The translations under genes and the position numbers were made by a program. This document shows positions 1 through 5,910 of a stretch of 7,444 nucleotides of DNA, piece by piece; the stretch's first letter is position 1, and every line of letters begins with the position of its first letter. The DNA is from JBGTLA01 sp041744375 (GTDB lineage Bacteria > Actinomycetota > Acidimicrobiia > Spongiisociales > ZC4RG35), in NCBI GenBank assembly GCA_041744375.1, contig JBGTLA010000061.1, positions 1 to 7,444 on the forward strand, given 5' to 3'. The notes beneath the pieces are model-generated. The model made no database searches. It was not told the DNA's origin and was given only the letters and a program-made list of their open reading frames with translations.

Positions 1-189
1 AGAAGCCGCCTGACTGAACAGCACCACACCGACCAGAGCGCTCAGCGCCACCACCAGCACAGCAACCAGCAGTTGAGGGACCTGGACTCTGCGTCCCGGA
101 GGGTCCACCCCGAACTTCACTTCACGGCCACCGTTCGCTTCAGTCCGCCGCGTCGTCGGAGATGTCTTCGATGCGCTTCGGTCGGTCAT
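1..189 (-). CDS. N-terminus of SAF-domain-type membrane protein (partial)
   Basis: Only the first 63 codons lie in the window; the frame stays open through position 1. The visible part has a hydrophilic, Arg/Thr-rich cytoplasmic start (residues 1-36) followed by one strongly hydrophobic segment at about residues 38-58 (VPQLLVAVLVVALSALVGVV). This N-terminal arrangement is common in actinobacterial SAF-domain (CpaB/RcpC-like) proteins, but the SAF domain itself would lie beyond the edge, so the family call is inference. The ATG is supported by a strong GGAGGG ribosome site (positions 195-200) five bases upstream. That site lies inside the last codons of the upstream exported-protein gene, whose TGA ends one base before this start, so the two genes are probably translationally coupled. 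Such proteins sit next to Tad-pilus or conjugation-like secretion genes in Actinobacteria. Confidence 0.7.
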   Translation of the reverse strand, partial: MTDRSASKTSPTTRRTEANGGREVKFGVDPPGRRVQVPQLLVAVLVVALSALVGVVLFSQAAS

Positions 190-190
190 G

Positions 191-1084
191 TCAACCCTCC
201 GTTTCCACCGCTTGGATCTCCGCCACCGCCACTCCAAAGCCGCTCGACAGGTCGACCGTCCCGAAGGTTCCCTGAGCGGCGCCGTTGATCCACCACTCGA
301 AGACCCAGGTCACCGTCACCGACCCCGAAAACTCACCGTCAGGGGCGGCGTACGACGAAGTCGCGTATGTGTGTGAACAATCGGTGCCCGACTCCGAGAG
401 ACCCGGGCGCCACACGGTTCCCGGTCCGTCACACACCACGGTTACGCCGTCGCCCATCTCCCACGCTGCCTCCGTCGGTGTCGCCCGGACCGTCACCGTC
501 ACCAGCCCTTGAGTCTCTGATTCCTCGATCGGCGTCCACTCCGAGCGGTCCAACCACAACCACGTCGGGACAGCCACAAACGCCGACTCGCCCAACGGAG
601 GGCTCGACACCGGCGAGGGGGCCGGAGGGTCGATTCGTGCCGCCGCCCGATCACGAATCACCTCAGGAGGAACACCCGGGGTGTCTGTCACCAGAATCTC
701 CACTCCGCCAACCCTCACACCGTCACGGACGCAATGAACGAACCACCACCAATGCTCCCCCGTGGGATCCAACCCGTGGTACTCGACGTCGCTCTCCGTC
801 GCCGGCTCCGACCGCTCATACACCACCGTGTCGCCCGCCTGATACGGACCCACCCGCGACGTGCAATATGCATCCCACACCTCCTCAACGGAACTCGACC
901 CCGGCTGACCAGGAGTCTCCTCAGAGCACCCTCCCTCCACCTCTCCGCCACGATCTCTGACTGAGCCCTGGCCTTCGCAGTCAGCCGCCAATGCCGGCGC
1001 GATAAAGGCCCCGCCGAGCACCAGGCCAGCGAGAAGAACCGTCAGACTGACGGCAAACCGCGATCTGTAGGTGCGAACTCGCAT
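191..1084 (-). CDS. Exported PKD-like protein, actinobacterial family of unknown function
   Basis: A 297-residue protein with a clear Sec signal peptide: Arg-rich start, hydrophobic core at residues 10-32, and probable cleavage after ALA-33. The mature part has a Cys-containing N-terminal region (C36, C53, C74, C118), a Pro/Ser linker near 152-165, and a C-terminal beta-rich domain at about 170-292. That domain carries WEMGDGVTVVCDGPG (about 208-222) and a second Cys in TDCSHTY (C236), a pattern I associate with PKD-like exported proteins of Actinobacteria; C218 and C236 could form a disulfide. The function is not known. It probably sits outside the membrane as a partner of the SAF-type protein encoded immediately downstream. 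Its start lies 43 bases inside the 3' end of the upstream lipoprotein gene, with only a weak AGG ten bases before the ATG. No other in-frame start preserves the signal peptide's basic n-region. Confidence 0.85.
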   Translation of the reverse strand: MRVRTYRSRFAVSLTVLLAGLVLGGAFIAPALAADCEGQGSVRDRGGEVEGGCSEETPGQPGSSSVEEVWDAYCTSRVGPYQAGDTVVYERSEPATESDVEYHGLDPTGEHWWWFVHCVRDGVRVGGVEILVTDTPGVPPEVIRDRAAARIDPPAPSPVSSPPLGESAFVAVPTWLWLDRSEWTPIEESETQGLVTVTVRATPTEAAWEMGDGVTVVCDGPGTVWRPGLSESGTDCSHTYATSSYAAPDGEFSGSVTVTWVFEWWINGAAQGTFGTVDLSSGFGVAVAEIQAVETEG

Positions 1085-2097
1085 TCGTAATCAACCTGAG
1101 CCTGAAAATCTGAGGCTTTCCACTTCCCGTCCACAAAGACCATCACCGCCGACCGCAGATCCCGTTGGCCAGCGCGAACTGGCGGTTCATCCACCAAGCG
1201 CTCACCCGAGGCAAGGTCATACAGACCGTCATCGATACCCGGTTCGCTGCAATCGAGAATGACCAGCTCTGTGGCGCTCCGAACCTCCACCACCTCTGGA
1301 TGGATCGTCGGATCGCTCCTGAAAGCGACGCCTCGACGTTCATGCTCCCGTAGGAGTCCCTTGATGAAAGTGAGTTGTGGATCAGCCAGTGACTCTTCGA
1401 TCAACGGATGGCTCGGATCGGGCGGGTCCCAGAACACCTCTTCAGCATCGAAGTAGCCCTCGTATGCTTCGATGACGGCCCGTTCGAGAACGGCGGGTAC
1501 GCATCCTTGGAGGCTGCGGATGCTGAGATCGGTGATCCTCCACCCGTCGTCATCGGACCGGAGGTCGGCTTCGTACCAGACCCCTACTGTCTCGGTGAAG
1601 GTAGGGCGCAGGAGGACACAGTCTTCGATGACCGCCTCCGCCTCTCCTCCGATGGTCACATTGGGATGGGTGGCGACTTCGGTGTCGACTGGCCCGGACG
1701 TCTGGCGTTCTCGTTCGAACAGGGCGATCACGCCGTCGACGACCGAATCGGCGGCGACGGCTTGGAGCGGGCCTCGGTCGAGGTTTTCGGATCGGCGGAC
1801 CTCCGCCCAGGCGACCCAGAACTCGTCCCAGACGCCGGCCACCGCGGTTTCAGCGTTGCCGCTCTCGGTCGTGGTCGTCTCGTCTGGCACCAAGGTGGTC
1901 GTTGGCGGCGGAACGGAGGTCGACGTAGTGGGCGGAGCTGCTGGGACCGTCGTGGAGGGCGAGGGCTCCGTTGTGGTGGTAGCCGCCGGTTCGCCCGTGC
2001 ACCCGGCCAACGTTGCTAGGAGGGCGACACCGATCACAACCAGACGCTTCGCCGTGTGCGCCGTCCCCGTCGCGGGTGATGTCCGTTGTGCGCTCAT
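1042..2097 (-). CDS. Lipoprotein with Thr/Pro linker and two tandem related domains
   Basis: A 351-residue predicted lipoprotein. Residues 1-33 form a type II signal with lipobox LAGC (lipidated C33), so the protein should be anchored on the outer face of the membrane. Residues about 36-80 are a disordered Thr/Pro/Ser linker of the sort that lifts a domain through the wall. The rest appears to be two copies of one fold, at about 84-199 and 206-339. Each has an N-terminal helical stretch, a strand ending in Cys (VIEDC160 / VILDC283), and a final strand ending in Cys after a D-G-W/K-W motif (DGWRITD...GC199 / DGKWKASD...EC339). The size and pattern suggest SnoaL/NTF2-like domains, but I cannot confirm this. 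It is the first gene of the leftward cluster. The ATG has a GGGGGAA ribosome site 2-4 bases upstream. The 3' end overlaps the next gene by 43 bases. Confidence 0.87.
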   Translation of the reverse strand: MSAQRTSPATGTAHTAKRLVVIGVALLATLAGCTGEPAATTTTEPSPSTTVPAAPPTTSTSVPPPTTTLVPDETTTTESGNAETAVAGVWDEFWVAWAEVRRSENLDRGPLQAVAADSVVDGVIALFERERQTSGPVDTEVATHPNVTIGGEAEAVIEDCVLLRPTFTETVGVWYEADLRSDDDGWRITDLSIRSLQGCVPAVLERAVIEAYEGYFDAEEVFWDPPDPSHPLIEESLADPQLTFIKGLLREHERRGVAFRSDPTIHPEVVEVRSATELVILDCSEPGIDDGLYDLASGERLVDEPPVRAGQRDLRSAVMVFVDGKWKASDFQAQVDYECEFAPTDRGLPSV

Positions 2098-2289
2098 GGT
2101 TCCCCCGTGAGTTCGCTTTCGACCCTACAACTTGCCAGAGCGGTGTGACAGGGTGTTGTGGGAAGACCTCTGGGGATGCACTTGGCTGCTCGGCGGCGTG
2201 ACACGGCCCGATCTTCGGGTACTGACCTCTCCTTGGAGTCCGTTCCCTCCGCCGTCCGGCACTCAGCTCAGCAGCACTAACCGGCGTGA
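2098..2289. other. Divergent intergenic region between the lipoprotein and hipB
   Basis: No coding potential is apparent. The open frame running through it into hipB has unlikely composition (Trp/Pro/Cys-rich) and resembles no helix-turn-helix N-terminus. It holds the candidate leftward promoter and a small hairpin, CCCGA-TCT-TCGGG at 2207-2219, with no T-tract. The hipBA operator begins at 2290. Confidence 0.6.
2122..2151 (-). promoter_or_regulatory. Candidate sigma70-type promoter for the lipoprotein cluster
   Basis: On the minus strand, CTGTCA (positions 2146-2151, four of six matches to TTGACA) and TAGGGT (positions 2122-2127, TAnnnT) are separated by 18 bases. This places a start site around 2115, giving a leader of roughly 18 bases before the ATG at 2097 that includes the GGGGGAA ribosome site. 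It is the best promoter-like pair in the interval, though in GC-rich DNA such matches are weak evidence. Confidence 0.35.
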
Positions 2290-2331
2290 TAATGCGTATT
2301 ACATGGCATATCAGGAGTTAATCCCTATTAT
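2290..2331. promoter_or_regulatory. Tandem hipBA operators TAAT-N4-ATTA with overlapping -10 element
   Basis: Two identical-format dyads stand out against the GC-rich background: TAATGCGTATTA at 2290-2301 and TAATCCCTATTA at 2319-2330. Each is a perfect TAAT/ATTA inverted repeat around four bases, and they start 29 bases apart, just under three helical turns. HipB-family proteins are known to bind palindromic sites upstream of their own gene, so these are the likely autoregulatory operators. The second dyad contains TATTAT (2326-2331), which is well placed as a -10 element ten bases before the ATG at 2342. Repressor bound there would block RNA polymerase directly. I see no convincing -35 element. 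A start at 2342 with no Shine-Dalgarno implies a leaderless or nearly leaderless transcript, which is common in Actinobacteria. Confidence 0.65.
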
Positions 2332-2341
2332 CAGTGTGGGT

Positions 2342-2653
2342 ATGGATTCGTCATGGTCGGATGAGGAAGTTCTCGCTGAGTTGGGTCGGCGGCTCCGCCG
2401 GCAGCGCCTGAATCGCAACCTAACCCAGTTCGAGGTAGCGGAGGTCGCCGGGGTGTCCGTCGGTTCGGTAGCCAAGGTGGAGGCCGGTTCGAACACTTCG
2501 CTGGGAACGGTTGTCAGGTTGATGCGAGCGCTCGGTCTGGTGTCCCGGCTCGACTCGATGGTCCCCGACCCCGAGGTCAGTCCGCTGCAGTTGGCGGCGA
2601 CAAAGGGTGTCGAGCGCCACCGCGCAAGGCGACGACGAACCGAACCCACCTGA
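2342..2653 (+). CDS. hipB: HipB-like Xre-family DNA-binding antitoxin/repressor
   Basis: A 103-residue protein. Residues 8-70 form a Cro/C1-type helix-turn-helix domain: LGRRLRRQRLNRNLTQ (helix 1), TQFEVAEVAGVS (helix 2 and turn), VGSVAKVEAGSNTSL (recognition helix), then VVRLMRALGL. The tail contains the short SPLQL motif (80-84) common in HipA-linked Xre proteins, and ends in a basic RHRARRRR stretch. HipB proteins dimerise on operators, repress their own operon and hold HipA. I chose the ATG at 2342 because the W-S-D-E-E-V-L-A-E-L-G start matches the family, both operator dyads then lie upstream, and the -10-like TATTAT is correctly spaced. An alternative in-frame ATG at 2303 would add 13 residues and put operator 2 inside the gene; neither start has a good Shine-Dalgarno. 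hipA follows after 2 bases. Confidence 0.88.
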   Translation: MDSSWSDEEVLAELGRRLRRQRLNRNLTQFEVAEVAGVSVGSVAKVEAGSNTSLGTVVRLMRALGLVSRLDSMVPDPEVSPLQLAATKGVERHRARRRRTEPT

Positions 2654-2655
2654 TT

Positions 2656-3903
2656 GTGATGGCGAGGAGAGCCGGTGCCCGCGATGTGGTCGAGGTGCTC
2701 ATGTGGGGTGCCCGTGTCGGAGCGGTGGCTTGGAACCCCGTCAAGCACACGGCGGCGTTCGAGTACGACGAGGACTGGCTCCGTGCCGGTGTCGAACTCT
2801 CCCCGCTTACCCTTCCCCTTCGGTCGGGGGTGTTCGTGTTCCCCGAGTTGGCCGGGTCGTGGTTCCAGGGCATGCCCGGCCTGTTAGCCGACTCCCTCCC
2901 AGGTGGTTTCGGGCTCGGTTTGATCAGACAGTGGCGCCGCCGCCACGGCAACGACGACGTGCTGTCGCCGGTTGGGCAGCTCATGTTCGTGGGCGGCAGC
3001 GGTCCGGGGGCTCTTGAGTTCCGCCCCGAACACCCGACGAACCGACCGTCCAAAAGCGCGACCATCGACGAGCTGGCCGTCTCGGCCCGAACGATCCAAG
3101 ACGTCGGCGGCCCCGCGGTGGCCCTCGACGAGGAGCGCCTGGCCGAGCTTCTGGCCGCGGCCGATCTGAGCCGCGATCGACCCAAGGCGAGGGTCGATTG
3201 GAGCGTGGCCTCGGGTCCTGTCCGCTCGCGCCGGAACGAGTCACCAGAGCCAGGGGAGAACTGGCTGATCACCTTCGCCAACGACAACGTTGAAGCCAGG
3301 GTCGAGTACGCCTACTCGTTGATGGCAGCCGACGCCGGGGTAGAAGTACCGAAATGTCGCCTATTCGTCGACTCGACCGGACGGGCCCATTTCATGAGGC
3401 GGCGGTTCGACCGCACACCGGGCGGGAAGGCCCATGTCCAGTCGCTGGCAGCGCTTTGTCACCTCGACCCTCACCTCCCCGCCGCCCACTCCTATGAAGG
3501 GGCGCTGTCCACCGCCCAGGCTCTCGGAATAGGGGCCAGTGGGGTCGCACAGCTCTATACACGTATGGTGTTCAACGTCGCCGCCGCCAACCAGAACGAC
3601 ACCACCACCAGCATCGCCTTCACCTTGAACCCCACGAGGGAATGGGCACTGTCGCCGGCGTTCGATCTCACCTCGGCACCCAGCCCCACCCACCGCCACC
3701 AGATGACCCTGAACGGCAAATCCGCTCACGTCACGGGAGACGATCTACGTGAGGTTGGACGCCGGTTCGGGATCCGTGACACCGGCGGCATCATCGACAC
3801 CGTGGCTTCGGTGGTGGCCGCCTGGAAGGAGTACGCCGCTTATGCGCAGGTCCCTCCCGACCTGCACAAGGACATCGGGGCGACTCATCAGGTCGGATTC
3901 TGA
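2656..3903 (+). CDS. hipA: HipA-family protein, predicted catalytically dead (pseudokinase)
   Basis: 415 residues from the GTG at 2656 (or 414 from the ATG at 2659), the normal HipA length, starting 2 bases after hipB. HipA enzymes are Ser/Thr kinases; E. coli HipA phosphorylates glutamyl-tRNA synthetase. The N-terminal subdomain is recognisable (VGAVAWN, ELSPLTLPL, FQGMPGLLADSLP, GPGALEF), as are EYAYSLMAADAGV, HFMRRRFDR, VQSLAAL and SPAFDLT. The chemistry is missing. The usual WLIKF ATP-binding Lys is T206 (WLITF). The usual D-D-H-T-K-N catalytic loop is N-D-T-T-T-S at 314-319, so the catalytic Asp (E. coli D309) is N314 and the metal-binding Asn (E. coli N314) is S319. The DFG-like Asp is kept as D337, exactly 23 residues after N314, as in E. 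coli (309 to 332). The usual GGARPK loop reads SRDRPK (172-177). The frame is intact, which favours a retained non-kinase role over decay. E. coli residue numbers are from memory. Confidence 0.88.
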   Translation: MMARRAGARDVVEVLMWGARVGAVAWNPVKHTAAFEYDEDWLRAGVELSPLTLPLRSGVFVFPELAGSWFQGMPGLLADSLPGGFGLGLIRQWRRRHGNDDVLSPVGQLMFVGGSGPGALEFRPEHPTNRPSKSATIDELAVSARTIQDVGGPAVALDEERLAELLAAADLSRDRPKARVDWSVASGPVRSRRNESPEPGENWLITFANDNVEARVEYAYSLMAADAGVEVPKCRLFVDSTGRAHFMRRRFDRTPGGKAHVQSLAALCHLDPHLPAAHSYEGALSTAQALGIGASGVAQLYTRMVFNVAAANQNDTTTSIAFTLNPTREWALSPAFDLTSAPSPTHRHQMTLNGKSAHVTGDDLREVGRRFGIRDTGGIIDTVASVVAAWKEYAAYAQVPPDLHKDIGATHQVGF

Positions 3904-4099
3904 TCAAACCGCCCCCCCATCGTGAATCACCGTGACCCGTCGGACATTTCCGATGCCGTCTCAGTTCGCGGTGGAGTATCTCCGAGAATGCATGATTGAG
4001 AAGGCGAACGAAGCGTCGTTGAACCTCCATTGACTTGGCATCTACCCGCTAGGCATCGAGCGCCTGCGACCTCGAGTCTCTTCTGGCACTATTCAAACT
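3904..4099. other. Intergenic region between hipA and the next lipoprotein; weak hairpin and tiny ORF
   Basis: No clear gene is present. A short stem at 3938-3955 (CGTCGGA, loop CATT, TCCGATG, one G-T pair) follows hipA but has no T-run, so it is only a weak terminator candidate. A 26-codon frame from the ATG at 3953 to the stop ending at 4033 encodes a helix-like peptide (AVEYLRECMIEKANEASLNL) with no ribosome site. It may be a remnant or chance. CACTAT just before the ATG at 4100 could be a -10 for a leaderless message. Confidence 0.4.
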
Positions 4100-4750
4100 A
4101 TGACCGGAGTCATTCCATCTGACAGACCTCTTTCAGCGAGCCGATTGGCTATTCAACGTGGCGGATTCGCCTTGTTGCTGAGTCTGCTGCTGGGGGCATG
4201 CGGTTGGGTCTCCGGTCCAAACCAGGCGGGGCCGGTCACCACCGGTCTCGAAGTTCCTGAGGAGGCGTGGCATCCGATCGTTGCCGAGATGATTGCCGAT
4301 GGCGAAGTCACCAGTGCCGAACTGGCCGTCGCGTATGAGACGTACATCGAATGCATGGAGGCGGCAGGCATGGTCGGCAAGTACACATACGACGTCGAGG
4401 TGATAGGCACGGGTGTGCCGAAGGTGTACAACATTCCTGGTGACGGACCAGGTGGCGAGCTCACCGACCGCGTCGAAAAGGGTTGTTATGCACGGATCGT
4501 GGCTCCCGTCGAAGGCTTGTACACGGACCCGCTCACCTGGCCCGAGCGTGAAGCAGTCCAACGCGAGTCCACGATCGACTGTTTGGCTGAGGTCGACCCC
4601 TTGTCATCGATTCCTGACTCCGTGTCGCTGAACAGTTACGACTCGCCGATCTACGACGAGGCGCTCCGGAGCGGCGGCAACGACGCGCCAATCGTCCAAT
4701 GCATAGAGACACTCGGGGTGGGGTGGAGTGAGTTCCAACCCCCTGAGTAG
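4100..4750 (+). CDS. Cysteine-containing lipoprotein of unknown function
   Basis: A 216-residue predicted lipoprotein: hydrophobic segment FALLLSLLLGAC ending in lipobox LGAC (C34), then a mature domain with four further Cys at 85, 129, 161 and 201 that could form two disulfides. The pattern IADGEVTSAELAVAYETYIECMEAAG (split here as IADGEVTSAELAVAY, 65-79, and ETYIECMEAAG, 80-90) recurs in small exported actinobacterial proteins, but I recognise no named family or function. The gene stands alone between hipBA and the IS scar, with no neighbour within 190 bases. No Shine-Dalgarno precedes the ATG at 4100, so a leaderless transcript is possible. An in-frame TTG at 4145 would give a shorter, more typical signal peptide (AIQRGGFALLL...) and is a reasonable alternative start. 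Confidence 0.78.
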   Translation: MTGVIPSDRPLSASRLAIQRGGFALLLSLLLGACGWVSGPNQAGPVTTGLEVPEEAWHPIVAEMIADGEVTSAELAVAYETYIECMEAAGMVGKYTYDVEVIGTGVPKVYNIPGDGPGGELTDRVEKGCYARIVAPVEGLYTDPLTWPEREAVQRESTIDCLAEVDPLSSIPDSVSLNSYDSPIYDEALRSGGNDAPIVQCIETLGVGWSEFQPPE

Positions 4751-5162
4751 GGAGACAGGCGCTGCCGGTCACAGGATTTCACTAGCCCCGCCGTCCTCGT
4801 CCTCTCAGCATCCGCTGAAGGCGGACTATAGGAATGAACCCGAAGGTGCCCACATTGCAACGGTGTTGGATCAATTCCTAACGAGCAAGGACCACTCGAA
4901 CACCGGATAGGCGATGAGCGAATATCTGAGCGACTATCAGGGAGACCAGGGGTTCACGCTGCTCCGGCAGACCAGTCCATTTGGGCACCAATGGTTCCTT
5001 GCGAAGGGTCCTCTCCGTTGAGGATTCATCGATCCAGAACGCCGGTATCACGACAGGTGAGCGTGGGTCGAGTCCGGGTCGTCGCTAGCACCGTGGCAGC
5101 CACACTCTGGAAGCTGGTGGCGGCCCGTGGACAACTCCTCCTGGCCACCAACACCGTCCCCG
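4751..5162. other. Gene-poor stretch between the lipoprotein and the IS remnant
   Basis: I find no convincing gene here. A small hairpin TCAGC-ATCC-GCTGA lies near 4807-4820, downstream of the lipoprotein, without a T-tract. A 35-codon plus-strand frame runs from the ATG at 4914 to the stop ending at 5021 (contains DYQGDQGFTLLRQTSPFGHQ). The same frame continues past that stop as GFIDPERRYHDR, which could mean a decayed gene. It resembles nothing I know. The left part may also contain further decayed transposase sequence. Confidence 0.4.
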
Positions 5163-5257
5163 ATGCCAGGCGGCGACAATGTGTCCTTCCATCGTTTGAG
5201 GGTTCGGCCCAGTGATCGTGCTTCGGGTGGGAAGGTTCGGTCTTGGAGGTCTCCGGC
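5163..5257 (-). pseudogene. Decayed fragment of an ISL3-family transposase C-terminus
   Basis: On the minus strand, one frame (5257 down to 5183) encodes FPPEARSLGRTLKRWKD. After a shift of frame, 5180 down to 5163 encodes IVAAWH. Together these recall the C-terminal signature of ISL3-family (DDE) transposases, roughly P-P-E-V-x-x-L-G-R-T-L-x-R-W-x-x-x-I-x-A-W-H, which precedes the S-N-G-P-T-E-A block. Downstream, in the shifted frame, VHGPPPA may be a worn trace of that block before a stop. One or two bases have been gained or lost between KD and IVAAWH. No start, catalytic DDE residues or terminal inverted repeats are visible, so it is a non-functional scar. The family assignment is from memory of the motif. 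Confidence 0.5.
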
Positions 5258-5388
5258 GAGGCGGATCGGCCTTGCCGCCGCGATGGCCGAGCGTCTCGTT
5301 CTGGAGTCGGTTCGACGCAAGCGATTTCTAGTGACGACGCAACGGCTTCATGCAACGTCGCAAATCGAACCTTTCGCTCCTGACGTGG

Positions 5389-5661
5389 TCACCGGTTCTC
5401 AGCTCGGCCGTAGTGATAGCGAGCCTGGAGAATCACGATGTCGTCACCGTCGACTAGATACACCAGCCGGTGTTCTTCGTCGATTCGCCGGGACCAGGCG
5501 CCGGAAAGGGCGTGTCGTAACTGTTCGGGTTTTCCGATGCCCTCGAACGGGTCGCGGACGATGTCATCGAGCAGCCGATTGATCCGCTTCAACGTTGCCC
5601 GGTCGGTCGTCTGCCAATGCGTGTAGTCCTCCCACCCGTGGGGTGTGAAGACGATCCTCAT
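5389..5661 (-). CDS. yoeB: YoeB-family mRNA interferase toxin
   Basis: A 90-residue RelE/YoeB-superfamily ribosome-dependent endoribonuclease. It aligns without gaps to E. coli YoeB, including the landmark stretches WEDYTHWQTTD, DPFEGIGKPEQLRH, LSGAWSRRIDEEHRLVY and RYHY. All active-site residues are at their E. coli numbers: E46 (GKPE), R65 (EEHR), H83 and Y84. It has six extra residues at the C-terminus. YoeB cuts mRNA in the ribosomal A site and stops translation; its partner YefM neutralises it by binding its C-terminal active-site region. The ATG overlaps the yefM stop as ATGA, so translation is coupled and there is no separate strong ribosome site. Nothing suggests inactivation. It is the last gene of the minus-strand run. 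Confidence 0.96.
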   Translation of the reverse strand: MRIVFTPHGWEDYTHWQTTDRATLKRINRLLDDIVRDPFEGIGKPEQLRHALSGAWSRRIDEEHRLVYLVDGDDIVILQARYHYGRAENR

Positions 5662-5903
5662 CGATCCAGGTCATGTTCCTCGATGGTCCCGGTTCGCGCC
5701 TGATCCAGGCTCTCCACGAGTCGGCGCACATTGGCAGGCGCACGCAACAGATAGGCGGTCTCCTCGAGGGCCCGGTAGTCGTCGACCGACATGAGAACCG
5801 CGTCCCCCCGCTTGGAAGTGATCTCAATCGGGGTCCGGTCGACGTTCACTTTTTCGAGCAGGGGGAAGAGCTGCTTGCGGGCTTCGCTGGCGGTGATGGC
5901 CAT
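5658..5903 (-). CDS. yefM: YefM-family (Phd/YefM) antitoxin
   Basis: An 81-residue antitoxin, close to the 83 of E. coli YefM. The N-terminal DNA-binding part (MAITASEARKQLFPLLEKV, then TPIEITSKRGDAVLMSVDDY at 24-43) is the Phd/YefM fold. ALEETAYLLRAPANVRRL (45-62) is nearly the same as in E. coli, and the acidic/polar tail is the toxin-wrapping segment. It represses its own operon, with YoeB as co-repressor, and neutralises YoeB. The ATG at 5903 is clear: AAAGGAG (5911-5917) lies seven bases upstream and the protein then starts like the family. A longer frame from 5981 adds residues unlike any YefM and runs through the operator. The gene follows the primase fusion after 86 bases on the same strand, with its own control site in the gap. 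Confidence 0.95.
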   Translation of the reverse strand: MAITASEARKQLFPLLEKVNVDRTPIEITSKRGDAVLMSVDDYRALEETAYLLRAPANVRRLVESLDQARTGTIEEHDLDR

Positions 5904-5910
5904 CGTCAAT

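Noticed and set aside
367..960. 197-codon plus-strand frame, Pro/Thr/Arg-rich
   Set aside because: It is antisense to the exported protein, which has a signal peptide and conserved motifs; the composition is typical of a GC-rich shadow frame.
1408..2110. Two long plus-strand frames of 203 and 212 codons
   Set aside because: Both are antisense to the lipoprotein gene, which has a lipobox, linker and duplicated domains; these frames show only shadow composition.
2207..2219. Hairpin CCCGA-TCT-TCGGG as an intrinsic terminator
   Set aside because: It lies between divergent genes, has a five-pair stem and no T-tract, so it has no transcript to end.
2132..2341. Upstream extension of hipB to the first in-frame ATG at 2132, or to the ATG at 2303
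   Set aside because: The added residues are Trp/Pro/Cys-rich and unlike any Xre protein, and the region contains the operator dyads. The ATG at 2303 remains a minor alternative but has no ribosome site.
2577..3287. 236-codon minus-strand frame across hipB and hipA
   Set aside because: Antisense to HipA family motifs; Arg/Ser/Pro-rich with no recognisable domain.
5309..5371. Inverted repeat GGTTCGA / TCGAACC with a 49-base spacer next to yoeB, considered as an integron attC site or terminator
   Set aside because: The arms match over only seven bases, the core does not fit the GTTRRRY/RYYYAAC pattern, and there is no T-run.
5127..5582. 151-codon plus-strand frame
   Set aside because: It runs antisense through yoeB, whose active-site residues are all conserved; the product is Arg-rich and unlike any family.
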